From NCBI GenBank assembly GCA_913020155.1, contig CAJWBA010000001.1, positions 1 to 64,000 on the forward strand: a DNA stretch of 64,000 nt. Direction: 5' to 3'. The position numbers and the translations under genes were made by a program. Below are positions 44,329 through 52,684 of the stretch, one piece after another. The notes under the pieces were generated by a model. That model had not been told where the DNA came from, did no database searches, and saw nothing but the letters and a program-made list of their open reading frames with translations. Numbering within the stretch: position 1 is the first letter of the stretch; every line of letters starts with the position of its first letter. The stretch comes from an uncultured Flavobacteriales bacterium. GTDB lineage: Bacteria > Bacteroidota > Bacteroidia > Flavobacteriales > Flavobacteriaceae.

Positions 44329-44843
44329 TTAAGCTTCCTCAGTTTTGAATTCGTCGATATCGAATATGAGAGGATGTGTAAGATCTAACTTCAAACGCAG
44401 GTTCCTCGGGTAAATTAGATGGGTAATTAACTCATCGATTGAACGAATAATCAGTTCAACCGAACCCTGAATTAATGGAATATCAGAAGTATCTATCTGT
44501 CCAGATGGATTGTAATTAGATCGAATCAGTCGATCTGAAGTAAGTAAGTGTGTGCTGTCATTTTTTTTGTGAGTTCATAATCAAGAACATAGTAAAATTG
44601 ACTTTGAGAAGAGGCGTCATCAAAAACAACTATTTCGAGCTCATCGGATTGAAAGATAAAATCCGTTTTTCCATTACATCCTTCTACATAACTTGTTTGA
44701 ATACAAGGGAAAGTAACAAACCGTTAGAACTTTTGGTTGTAATCCCGAGTTCCGATAAAACTTAAAGGCTGTTCTTGAGGCAGTTCATTTTCGGTTTTAC
44801 AACACAGAAGGAAACAAAAAATCAAGAAAAATAAGTAGCGCAT
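44329..44843 (-). pseudogene. Broken lipoprotein gene of unknown family
   Basis: The minus-strand ATG at 44843 begins a textbook lipoprotein signal (MRYLFFLIFCFLLCC). A TAA at 44724-44726 then interrupts the frame, which otherwise continues RFVTFPCIQTSYVEGCNGKT and FIFQSDELEIVVFDDASSQ. Near the T run at 44561-44568 (poly-A on the coding strand) the frame shifts by one base. The rest reads DSTHLLTSDRLIRSNYNPSG and ends at a stop at 44329-44331. The joined product would be about 170 residues. I do not recognise the family. The two lesions in one short gene argue for genuine inactivation. Confidence 0.75.
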
Positions 44844-44868
44844 TTGTAAGTAGATTTAGAACTTCAAT

Positions 44869-45372
44869 TTAGCTTTTATAAAGGGGAACAGACGAGCAGG
44901 CTTCACCATAAAACAGACTTTTTGCAACAGGTTGAAGCTTTTGAATGAGTTGAACGAATGCAGCCTCTGGAACTTCTTTGCCAGAACAACCCTTAACTAT
45001 GATCGGTTTTCCCTCAAAAGGAGTTAAATCAAGGTTTGTTATGGCTTGACTAAAAAGATGCTTTTCTAAATCTTTGATGGAACCCCAAACTATTTGCTCA
45101 GCCACTTGGCTCAATTGAACTGTTACCAATAGGCTGGCCCAAGCCGGAAGAATTGCATCTGTTTTACAGTTCATGGCAATATAATTTCCGCGGTATTGAT
45201 TCCACTCGTGGTTCTTGATTGTGGTCCTAAATTCTTTTTCTCGTAAAATAAACCCTTGATCTAGCCACTGACTTAAATCGATTTCCAAAAGGACTCCTTT
45301 GGGGTACAACTCTTCTATATCAAAAGTTACAAGGGCACTTTGTGCAACTTTGTTTACGATTTCATCTTTCAT
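44869..45372 (-). CDS. DUF2480 family protein
   Basis: This 167-residue soluble protein of the bacteroidotal DUF2480 family contains KGVLLEIDLSQWLDQGFILR, the block EWNQYRGNYIAMNCKTDAI and, near the C-terminus, PIIVKGCSGKEVPEAAFVQL. Function is unknown. It lies at the distal end of the SUF gene cluster, 10 nt after the DUF59 gene on the same strand, and a link to iron-sulfur metabolism is often inferred from this recurring position. Conserved cysteines (for example NCKTD and GCSG) are compatible with that, but not proof. Confidence 0.88.
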   Translation of the reverse strand: MKDEIVNKVAQSALVTFDIEELYPKGVLLEIDLSQWLDQGFILREKEFRTTIKNHEWNQYRGNYIAMNCKTDAILPAWASLLVTVQLSQVAEQIVWGSIKDLEKHLFSQAITNLDLTPFEGKPIIVKGCSGKEVPEAAFVQLIQKLQPVAKSLFYGEACSSVPLYKS

Positions 45373-45382
45373 GATTATTCAA

Positions 45383-45709
45383 TTAGAGAAATCCCAGTTC
45401 TAATTTAGCTTCCTCACTCATCAAATCTTGAGTCCATGGCGGATCAAAAGTAATTTCAACCTGAGCATCATTTACATCATTAATCGATTTTACTTTTTCT
45501 TCTACCTCAACCGGAAGCGTTTCAGCAACAGGACAGTTTGGTGTTGTCAGAGTCATCAATATCTTGACGTCTTGATCTTCATTTACAAAAACATCATAAA
45601 TCAGTCCCAATTCATAAATGTCTACTGGGATTTCTGGGTCAAATATAGTTTTGAGAACCTTAACAATTTTTTCTCCTAAGTCTAAATTATCTGTGGTATT
45701 TTCTGACAT
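45383..45709 (-). CDS. DUF59/MIP18-family iron-sulfur protein (SufT-like)
   Basis: This 108-residue protein has the MIP18/DUF59 fold with TIFDPEIPVDIYELGLIYDV, the LTTPNCPVAETLP motif carrying the single conserved cysteine, and a late VEITFDPPWTQDLM. Such proteins help mature iron-sulfur clusters in the SUF system. The gene is 2 nt after sufE and 10 nt before the DUF2480 gene on the same strand, so it belongs to the SUF operon. It is often labelled a metal-sulfur cluster biosynthetic enzyme. Confidence 0.92.
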   Translation of the reverse strand: MSENTTDNLDLGEKIVKVLKTIFDPEIPVDIYELGLIYDVFVNEDQDVKILMTLTTPNCPVAETLPVEVEEKVKSINDVNDAQVEITFDPPWTQDLMSEEAKLELGFL

Positions 45710-45711
45710 AA

Positions 45712-46134
45712 TTAATTGAGTTGTGTTTGAAACGCAATGGCGTACATTTTTATTTGCTTGATCATCGAAACCAAACCATTTGCACGGGTTGGAGATAAAT
45801 GCTCTTTCAATCCGATTTGATCGATAAAATCGGTTTCCGCATCCAAAATATCTTTGGGATGCTGATTTGAGAACACTCGAATCAAAATTGCAATAATTCC
45901 TTTGGTAATGATCGCATCACTATCGGCTGTAAATTCTAATTGATTGTTTTTTAACTCTGCATGAACCCATACTTTACTTTGACATCCTTTGATTATGTTA
46001 TCATCTGTTTTAAACTCTCCTGCAATTAAAGGAAGGGATTTTCCCAAATCGATCATATGTTCATAGCGTTGCATCCAGTCTTCGAACATTGCAAACTCTT
46101 CGATAATTTCTTTCTGTATTTCTTTAATGTTCAT
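45712..46134 (-). CDS. sufE: SufE sulfur acceptor
   Basis: This protein of 140 residues accepts persulfide sulfur from SufS. The active cysteine is in IKGCQSKVWVHAEL. The open frame extends to a TTG at 46143 that overlaps the TATCTTTG promoter-like box (46141-46148), so I start at the ATG 46134 (MNIKEIQKE). It lies 21 nt after sufS and 2 nt before the DUF59 gene. The extra box implies sufE can be expressed independently of the upstream suf genes. Confidence 0.93.
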   Translation of the reverse strand: MNIKEIQKEIIEEFAMFEDWMQRYEHMIDLGKSLPLIAGEFKTDDNIIKGCQSKVWVHAELKNNQLEFTADSDAIITKGIIAILIRVFSNQHPKDILDAETDFIDQIGLKEHLSPTRANGLVSMIKQIKMYAIAFQTQLN

Positions 46135-46140
46135 AACACT

Positions 46141-46148
46141 CAAAGATA
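46141..46148 (-). promoter_or_regulatory. Candidate internal -7 promoter box of sufE
   Basis: On the minus strand the sequence is TATCTTTG, a full TAnnTTTG match in the short gap between sufS and sufE. Six bases separate it from the ATG at 46134. It could drive sufE, the DUF59 and the DUF2480 genes separately, with an mRNA starting at or next to the start codon. Confidence 0.45.
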
Positions 46149-46155
46149 AAGTATA

Positions 46156-47370
46156 TTATTTCAACATTTGAATTGCCTTTTTCAATCCCTTGATCATGGT
46201 GTCAATTTCTTCCTTGGTATTGTAAAAAGAAAACGAGACACGAACAGTTCCAGGAATTTTATAAAAATCCATAATGGGTTGTGCACAATGGTGACCCGTT
46301 CGAACAGCTATTCCCATTTTATCTAAAATACTACCAATATCGTAGGGGTGAATTTCACTTACATTAAAAGAGATTACAGCTGTTTTTTCGGGTGCTTCCC
46401 CATAAATTTTCACTCCATCAATTGCTTTGAGCTGTTTTGTTGCATAAATCAAAAGTTTTTGTTCGTAAGCTGCGATCGTTTCAAAGCCAATCCCATTCAT
46501 GTAGTCTAATGCTGCGCCAAATGCAATTCCTCCAGATATATTGGGAGTACCTGCTTCAAACTTGTGTGGTAAATCAGCATAAGTGGTTTTTTCGAAACTG
46601 ACTTCAGCTATCATTTCACCTCCTCCCTGATAAGGAGGGAGTTGGTTTAGTAATTCTTCTTTTCCATATAACATCCCTACTCCAGTTGGTCCGCACAATT
46701 TATGAGCAGAAGTAACATAGTAATCAACGCCCAAGGCCTGTACATCAGCTTTTATGTGAGGAGAGGCTTGTGCTCCATCGATCAAAACTTTTGCTCCGAT
46801 TACATGGGCTCTTTTAATTATCTCTTCAATAGGATTGACCGTCCCCAAAGCATTCGACACATGATTTACAAAAACGAGTTTGGTTTTTATTGATAGTAAA
46901 TCATCAAAGGCATCTATATCCAAAACACCTGCTTGATCCATGGGTATTACCTTTAAAATTGCACCTGTTCGGTCGCAAAGCATTTGCCAGGGAACAATAT
47001 TGGAATGGTGTTCCATCGCCGAAACAATTAATTCGTCACCCGCTTGAAGCAATTGGCTGTAACCTGAGGCAATAATATTGATGCTGTGGGTTGTTCCTGA
47101 AGTGAAAATTACCTCATGAGCATGAGCCGCATTGAAATGACCCTGGATCTTTAGTCTTGCGTTTTCATAAACATCAGTTGCCTCTTGACTCAGCGAATGA
47201 ACTCCTCTGTGAATGTTAGAATTATAATTTCGATAGTAGTCTGAAATAATATCAATTACCTGATTCGGAGTTTGTGAGGTTGCCGCATTATCAAAATAGA
47301 TCAGAGGTTGACCGTTTACGGTTCGCTCCAATATTGGAAAGTCTTTTCGTATTTCGTTTACGTTAAACAT
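46156..47370 (-). CDS. sufS: Cysteine desulfurase SufS
   Basis: This 404-residue PLP enzyme removes sulfur from cysteine for cluster assembly. The PLP-lysine is in YVTSAHKLCGPTGVGMLYG and the persulfide cysteine in VRTGHHCAQPIMD, where RxGxHCA is the class II (SufS) signature. The N-terminal FPILERTVNGQPLIYFDNAA is typical. It lies 3 nt after sufD on the same strand. SufE is the next gene. Confidence 0.96.
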   Translation of the reverse strand: MFNVNEIRKDFPILERTVNGQPLIYFDNAATSQTPNQVIDIISDYYRNYNSNIHRGVHSLSQEATDVYENARLKIQGHFNAAHAHEVIFTSGTTHSINIIASGYSQLLQAGDELIVSAMEHHSNIVPWQMLCDRTGAILKVIPMDQAGVLDIDAFDDLLSIKTKLVFVNHVSNALGTVNPIEEIIKRAHVIGAKVLIDGAQASPHIKADVQALGVDYYVTSAHKLCGPTGVGMLYGKEELLNQLPPYQGGGEMIAEVSFEKTTYADLPHKFEAGTPNISGGIAFGAALDYMNGIGFETIAAYEQKLLIYATKQLKAIDGVKIYGEAPEKTAVISFNVSEIHPYDIGSILDKMGIAVRTGHHCAQPIMDFYKIPGTVRVSFSFYNTKEEIDTMIKGLKKAIQMLK

Positions 47371-47373
47371 CCT

Positions 47374-48690
47374 TTATAAATCATGTCCTATGTTAACACC
47401 CAATTTATTTGCAATTAAATTTTTGATTCTTATTTTAAGCGTTGGAATTTTAACAGATTCCAATACATTATTTGCAAAAGCGTAGGTTAATAACCCTTTA
47501 GCTTCTTTTTTTGGAATTCCTCTAGATCTCAGATAAAACAATGCATCTTCGTCCAATTGTCCTATGGTACATCCATGAGAACATTTTACATCATCAGCAA
47601 AAATCTCTAATTGAGGTTTGGTATTGATGGTAGCCGTATCATCCAACAAAATATTATTGTTTTTTTGGAAAGCATTTGTTTTTTGGGCAATTCGATTTAC
47701 ATAAATTTTACCGTTAAAAACACCCACTGATTTATCTGAATAAATTCCTTTGTAATCTTGATGGCTTTCACAATTGGGCTGTGCATGGTCTACAAGTGTA
47801 AAATGGTCTACATGTTGTTGATCTCCAATGATCGTGATCCCTTTCATGATTGAATCAATGTACTCTCCTTTTTGGTAAAAGTTTAGGTTATTTCGAATCA
47901 ATTTTCCACCAAAAGAAAATGTGTGAACACTTACATTGCTTTTAGTTTTTTGAGCAACAAAGGTGTTGTCAATCAGGGAAGCTTCGTCCAAATCATTTTG
48001 AACTTTGTAGTAATCAATCAATGCGTTTTCAGAAGCAAAAATCTCGGTCACTGAATTTGACATGACTTGATGAGGAACTAAACTTTGATGACGCTCAACA
48101 ATTTCAACTTGGGCATTCTCCTCAACAACAATCAAATTTCTAGGCTGTAATAGTATTGGACCCTGCTTACCTGTAGCAAAATGCAAAATCTGAATGGGTT
48201 TTTCTGCTACAACTGACTTGGGAATAAAAATATAAGCTCCTTCTTTGGTGAAAGAGGTATTCAATGCCGTTAAGTTATCGTCTTTCTTTGCAATGGTGTT
48301 AAAATACATTGCTATGATTTCTTTATATTTATCTTTAGAAAGGGCTGCAGACAAAAGACAAACATCAATTCCATCATGAGTAGTATCGGACAAAAATGGG
48401 GTGTAAATCCCATCAATAAAAATAATTTTGTAGGTATCAATATCGGACAAAAAATACTTTTTGACGTCTTTGAATTCAATTGTAGTTTCCTCTTTTGGGA
48501 AAATTGAATAGTCATTTTTAATCAATTTTGCCAAGGAGGTGTACTTCCAGGCTTCGTCTTTTTTGGTAGGAAATCCATTTTTTTCGAAATGCTTCAAACT
48601 TTCTGTACGGATTTCGTGAATTGGAGAAGACAGGTCTAATTGTTCTTCAAAAGCCATAAAAGAGGAAATTAATTTTTCTTTCAACTCCAT
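47374..48690 (-). CDS. sufD: SufD, Fe-S scaffold component
   Basis: This 438-residue SufD subunit pairs with SufB in the SufBC2D scaffold. The late beta-helix block KCSHGCTIGQLDEDALFYLR and RGIPKKEAKGLLTYAF matches the family. The N-terminal half is helical and less conserved, as usual for SufD. It lies 2 nt after sufC and 3 nt before sufS, showing a tight operon. Confidence 0.94.
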   Translation of the reverse strand: MELKEKLISSFMAFEEQLDLSSPIHEIRTESLKHFEKNGFPTKKDEAWKYTSLAKLIKNDYSIFPKEETTIEFKDVKKYFLSDIDTYKIIFIDGIYTPFLSDTTHDGIDVCLLSAALSKDKYKEIIAMYFNTIAKKDDNLTALNTSFTKEGAYIFIPKSVVAEKPIQILHFATGKQGPILLQPRNLIVVEENAQVEIVERHQSLVPHQVMSNSVTEIFASENALIDYYKVQNDLDEASLIDNTFVAQKTKSNVSVHTFSFGGKLIRNNLNFYQKGEYIDSIMKGITIIGDQQHVDHFTLVDHAQPNCESHQDYKGIYSDKSVGVFNGKIYVNRIAQKTNAFQKNNNILLDDTATINTKPQLEIFADDVKCSHGCTIGQLDEDALFYLRSRGIPKKEAKGLLTYAFANNVLESVKIPTLKIRIKNLIANKLGVNIGHDL

Positions 48691-48692
48691 AA

Positions 48693-49442
48693 CTAGTCTA
48701 CTAATTGTTTAATCCAATCGTATCCTTTTGCTTCCAGCTCGTGAGCCAGTTCTTTGGTTCCTGACTTTACAATTTTACCATCGTGGAGTACATGAACAAA
48801 ATCGGGTACTATATAATCTAACAAACGCTGGTAGTGAGTAATTACCACAACCGCATTTTCTTTGCTTTTCAATTTATTCACCCCGTTTGCAACAATCTTT
48901 AGGGCATCTATATCTAAACCAGAATCGGTCTCATCTAAGATGGCTAATTTTGGTTCCAACATGGCCATTTGAAAAATTTCATTTCGTTTCTTTTCTCCAC
49001 CCGAAAAACCTTCGTTCAGGGAGCGGGACAAAAACTTTGAATCAATTTCTAGAAGAGCCGCTTTTTCACGAATATTTTTCAACATATCTTTTGCTGGCAT
49101 ATCTTCTAAACCCTGTGCTTTTCGTGAAGCATTGATTGCCGTTTTGATAAAGTTAGTTACAGTAACTCCGGGGATTTCAACAGGATATTGAAATGAAAGA
49201 AAAATCCCTTTGTGCGCTCGCTCTTCTGCATCAATATCCTCCAAATTTTCTCCACTAAGATAAATTGTTCCTTTCTCAACTTCATAATCCTCATTCCCTG
49301 CAATAACTGAAGAAAGAGTACTTTTACCTGATCCATTTGGACCCATAATTGCATGAACTTCTCCAGCTTTTACCTCAAGATTAATTCCTTTTAAAATTTC
49401 TTTACGCTCTACAGTTGCATGTAGATCTTTTATAACTAACAT
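48693..49442 (-). CDS. sufC: SufC, SUF ABC-type ATPase
   Basis: This 249-residue ATPase powers the SufBCD scaffold. Walker A is IMGPNGSGKST, the signature motif FSGGEKKRNEI, and Walker B LAILDETDSGLDIDA with the SufC-typical Asp-Glu-Thr-Asp-Ser-Gly sequence. It lies 13 nt after sufB and 2 nt before sufD. Length is normal. Confidence 0.97.
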   Translation of the reverse strand: MLVIKDLHATVERKEILKGINLEVKAGEVHAIMGPNGSGKSTLSSVIAGNEDYEVEKGTIYLSGENLEDIDAEERAHKGIFLSFQYPVEIPGVTVTNFIKTAINASRKAQGLEDMPAKDMLKNIREKAALLEIDSKFLSRSLNEGFSGGEKKRNEIFQMAMLEPKLAILDETDSGLDIDALKIVANGVNKLKSKENAVVVITHYQRLLDYIVPDFVHVLHDGKIVKSGTKELAHELEAKGYDWIKQLVD

Positions 49443-49455
49443 ATTTTATTTAATC

Positions 49456-50901
49456 TTAACCCACCGAACCTTCGAGGGATATTTCTAATAATTTTTGTGC
49501 CTCTACGGCGAATTCCATAGGAAGTTTATTTAGAACTTCTTTGCTAAATCCGTTTACAATAAGTGCTATTGCTTTCTCGGTATCAATTCCACGTTGATTA
49601 CAATAGAAAATTTGATCTTCTCCAATTTTACTTGTGGTTGCTTCATGCTCAATTTGAGCTGAATTATTCTTTGCCTCGATATATGGAAAAGTATGTGCTC
49701 CGCACAAATCCCCCATAAGTAAAGAATCACATTGAGAAAAATTTCTTGCATTTACTGCTCTTGGTTGCACTTGAACCAATCCTCGATAACTGTTTTGGGA
49801 ATGACCTGCAGAAATTCCTTTGGATATGATTGTGCTTTTTGTGTTTTTCCCTAAATGAACCATTTTAGTTCCAGTATCTGCTTGCTGAAAATTATTGGTT
49901 ACAGCTATTGAATAAAACTCCCCAATAGAATTGTCTCCTTTTAAAATACAAGAAGGATATTTCCACGTCACGGCTGAACCAGTTTCTACTTGTGTCCATG
50001 AAATTTTAGCGCGATTGTGGCAAATTCCCCTTTTGGTCACAAAGTTGAAAACACCGCCTTTACCATCTTTATCTCCAGGATACCAGTTTTGTACTGTGGA
50101 GTATTTTATTTCTGCATCATCCATAGCCACCAATTCTACAACTGCAGCGTGTAATTGATTTTCGTCTCGAGATGGTGCTGTACACCCTTCTAGGTAGCTG
50201 ACATAACTTGATTCATCAGCAATCACAAGAGTTCGTTCAAATTGCCCCGTTCCAGCTTGGTTTATTCTAAAATAAGTGGATAATTCCATGGGGCAACGAA
50301 CGCCTTTTGGAATGTAACAGAATGATCCATCTGAAAAAACAGCAGAATTAAGAGCAGCATAAAAATTATCCTTAACGGGTACAACTGTACCAATGTATTT
50401 TTTTACCAATTCAGGATGTTCTTTTATTGCCTCGGAAATCGAACAAAAAACAATTCCTTTCTCAGCTAGTGTATCTCTAAATGTGGTGGCTACAGAAACG
50501 GAATCTATGACAATATCTACCGCTACGCCAGTCAATTTCTTTTGTTCATCTATTGAAATTCCTAATTTCTTAAAAGTATCCAATAATTCTGGATCGACCT
50601 CATCAAGACTTTCGTACTTATCTTTCTTTTTTGGAGCAGAATAATATGAAATTGCTTGAAAATCGGGTTTGGTGTATTGAACATTATGCCATTCTGGCTC
50701 TGTCATTTCGACCCAAAAACGATAGGCGTTTAAACGCCATTCCGTCATCCATTCGGGTTCTTCTTTTCGTTTGGAAATTGCACGTACGATATCCTCATTC
50801 AGACCAATCGGAAAAGTATCTGAATCAATATCTGTGTAAAACCCGTATTCATATTCTTTAGTTTCTAACTCTTTCTTTAGTTCTTCTTCTGTGTATGCCA
50901 T
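49456..50901 (-). CDS. sufB: SufB, Fe-S scaffold component
   Basis: This 481-residue SufB is the main scaffold subunit for nascent Fe-S clusters. The core contains [39 protein letters not shown] and, near the end, [20 protein letters not shown], all characteristic. The N-terminal [20 protein letters not shown] region is also usual for SufB. It lies 12 nt after the IscA-type gene and 13 nt before sufC. Confidence 0.97.
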   Translation of the reverse strand: MAYTEEELKKELETKEYEYGFYTDIDSDTFPIGLNEDIVRAISKRKEEPEWMTEWRLNAYRFWVEMTEPEWHNVQYTKPDFQAISYYSAPKKKDKYESLDEVDPELLDTFKKLGISIDEQKKLTGVAVDIVIDSVSVATTFRDTLAEKGIVFCSISEAIKEHPELVKKYIGTVVPVKDNFYAALNSAVFSDGSFCYIPKGVRCPMELSTYFRINQAGTGQFERTLVIADESSYVSYLEGCTAPSRDENQLHAAVVELVAMDDAEIKYSTVQNWYPGDKDGKGGVFNFVTKRGICHNRAKISWTQVETGSAVTWKYPSCILKGDNSIGEFYSIAVTNNFQQADTGTKMVHLGKNTKSTIISKGISAGHSQNSYRGLVQVQPRAVNARNFSQCDSLLMGDLCGAHTFPYIEAKNNSAQIEHEATTSKIGEDQIFYCNQRGIDTEKAIALIVNGFSKEVLNKLPMEFAVEAQKLLEISLEGSVG

Positions 50902-50913
50902 GAAATTTATATT

Positions 50914-51243
50914 TTATAGTGAAAAGCTTTCCCCACAACCACAAGTCCTGTTTGCATTGGGGTTGTTGAATACAAATCCTTTTCCATTTAAGCCTCCTGA
51001 GTATTCAAGTGTTGTTCCTGCTAAATACAAAAGGCTTTTCTTATCAACAACAATTTTTACGCTGTTATTTTCAAAAAGACGGTCCTCGTCCAATTGTTTT
51101 TTATCAAAATTCAGATCATACGAAAGTCCCGAACATCCACCGCTTTTAACTCCTACACGGACAAAGTCATGCTCAGGGTCAAACCCTTCTTCTTGCATCA
51201 AAACAGATACTTTTACTTTTGCTGATTCAGACACCTTAATCAT
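50914..51243 (-). CDS. A-type Fe-S carrier (SufA/IscA-like)
   Basis: This 109-residue A-type iron-sulfur carrier is the first gene of the SUF operon. Three conserved cysteines are in GGCSGLSYDLNF (first) and RTCGCGESFSL (CGC pair at the C-terminus). It receives and delivers clusters. SufA, IscA and ErpA types are not separated by sequence alone. A TATCTTTG box at 51273-51280 upstream on the minus strand is the likely operon promoter. Confidence 0.93.
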   Translation of the reverse strand: MIKVSESAKVKVSVLMQEEGFDPEHDFVRVGVKSGGCSGLSYDLNFDKKQLDEDRLFENNSVKIVVDKKSLLYLAGTTLEYSGGLNGKGFVFNNPNANRTCGCGESFSL

Positions 51244-51272
51244 AACTATTTAAACTTTTATTAAATAAACCC

Positions 51273-51280
51273 CAAAGATA
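51273..51280 (-). promoter_or_regulatory. Candidate -7 promoter box of the SUF operon
   Basis: The minus strand reads TATCTTTG, matching TAnnTTTG, 29 nt upstream of the IscA-type ATG at 51243. That leaves a leader of about 25 nt. A clear -33 TTG at the expected distance is not seen. I found no obvious Fur- or IscR-type palindrome nearby. Confidence 0.4.
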
Positions 51281-51344
51281 AGATATTTAGTCCACTAAGC
51301 CCTATAATCTAATATAGATATACTCAATAAAGAAATTTAAAAAA

Positions 51345-52676
51345 CTAATGAAATTGAACTATTACCATATCTTTATTCCCATGATTTTCTGAAAAAGGAC
51401 CATTGTTGCTTTCTGTCTCACCAACGACTATTATTTTTCCAGAAGACAATTCAATAATATCATGGGCTAAATCTAGTCCAGAACCACCTAATGAAAAACT
51501 ATTAACAACAATATTATCAGGAGATATCCGAAGAATCAACATATCAATATCTCCATTATTTTGAGAGACATCGCCATCTTTACTTCTAGAATAACCTGCA
51601 GCCCACAAAAACCCTCCAAAACCTTTTGTAAGTGCTCTTCCTAAGTCAAAATCTGAACCTCCAAATGAGGCCTCTGAAAGTAATTCCCCTCTAGAATCTA
51701 AAGTAGTAATCCAAAAATCTGAACTTCCTTTGGAGTAGCTAATATCTCCATCAGAACTAAAGCTATTCCCAAAGACAACAATATTGCCATTTTCATTCTC
51801 TAAAACTGCATTTGCTCCGTCTACCTGAGTACCTCCTAGAGATTTTTCCCAAAGAAGTTTTCCTTTAGTGTCTAGTGCAACAACCCAAATGTCATAACTT
51901 CCTTTAGGGCCAGTTACATCAACATCTGTGCTTTCTGATGTTCCTACCAAAATAAAGTTTCCGTTTTCTAATTCAACTGCATCATAAGATCTATCATTAC
52001 TAGTTCCACCAAAATAATTTCGCCACTCTATGGCTCCCTGAGCATCAATTTTGTGACACCAAAATTCTCCAACACCATGTCGAGAAGATGATTTATCATC
52101 CACCCTATTCCCTGCTCCGTTGGATGCAGTAACATCCAAAAAACCATTAAATAAAAATCCTCCATCTGAGGTTTCAATTATGTTGTAAGCATGATCGTGT
52201 CCCAAATAACCAAAGCTTCGTTCCCACATAAAAACACCTTGTTCATCAACTCGAATAATCCAATTATCGTGTTGCCCTTTATTATTACTACCATTCCCGT
52301 CTGAACTTTGACTGTATCCCAACAACATGAACCCGCTATCATTTGTTTGAACTAAGGAATGTCCGCGATCGTCCCCAGATCCACCATAGATTTTGGTCCA
52401 CTGCAATTCTGCTTTAGCATTGAATTTGAGCAACCAAAGATCACTTCCCTCATAAATCTTATCAGTAACGTCTCCGTCCAAACTTTTGGTATTACCAAAA
52501 ACTGCAAAACCACCATCTTGAGTTTGAATAACTGCATGAGCAATATCTTCATCCGTTCCTCCAAAGGTTTTTACCCATGATAATTTTCCCTCAAATTTAG
52601 GATATGAAAAAGTATTGAGATTGGTTTTTTCACAACCCAAAATGAATACTATTACAATCAGAAAAGTAAAACGCAT
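51345..52676 (-). CDS. Seven-repeat beta-propeller-like lipoprotein
   Basis: This 443-residue lipoprotein has signal MRFTFLIVIVFILGC and then seven tandem repeats of about 55-67 residues filling residues 31-443. Each repeat has the pattern (L/F)xWxKxFGGxxxDxAxxxxxTxDGGFxxxGxSxSxDGD followed by a strand such as DxWIIxxDxxG, seen in LQWTKIYGGSGDDRGHSLV and LLWEKSLGGTQVDGANAV. Seven regular repeats suggest a seven-bladed propeller. The wording pattern is like secreted repeat families found in marine Bacteroidota. Function is unknown. It lies 8 nt after the choice-of-anchor B gene on the same strand, suggesting joint expression. Confidence 0.8.
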   Translation of the reverse strand: MRFTFLIVIVFILGCEKTNLNTFSYPKFEGKLSWVKTFGGTDEDIAHAVIQTQDGGFAVFGNTKSLDGDVTDKIYEGSDLWLLKFNAKAELQWTKIYGGSGDDRGHSLVQTNDSGFMLLGYSQSSDGNGSNNKGQHDNWIIRVDEQGVFMWERSFGYLGHDHAYNIIETSDGGFLFNGFLDVTASNGAGNRVDDKSSSRHGVGEFWCHKIDAQGAIEWRNYFGGTSNDRSYDAVELENGNFILVGTSESTDVDVTGPKGSYDIWVVALDTKGKLLWEKSLGGTQVDGANAVLENENGNIVVFGNSFSSDGDISYSKGSSDFWITTLDSRGELLSEASFGGSDFDLGRALTKGFGGFLWAAGYSRSKDGDVSQNNGDIDMLILRISPDNIVVNSFSLGGSGLDLAHDIIELSSGKIIVVGETESNNGPFSENHGNKDMVIVQFH

Positions 52677-52684
52677 AAAAAATT

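Noticed and set aside
30077-44843. In-frame stops in the pseudogenes as reassigned codons
   Set aside because: Both TAA and TAG occur within the broken frames, and flanking intact genes end normally with the same codons.
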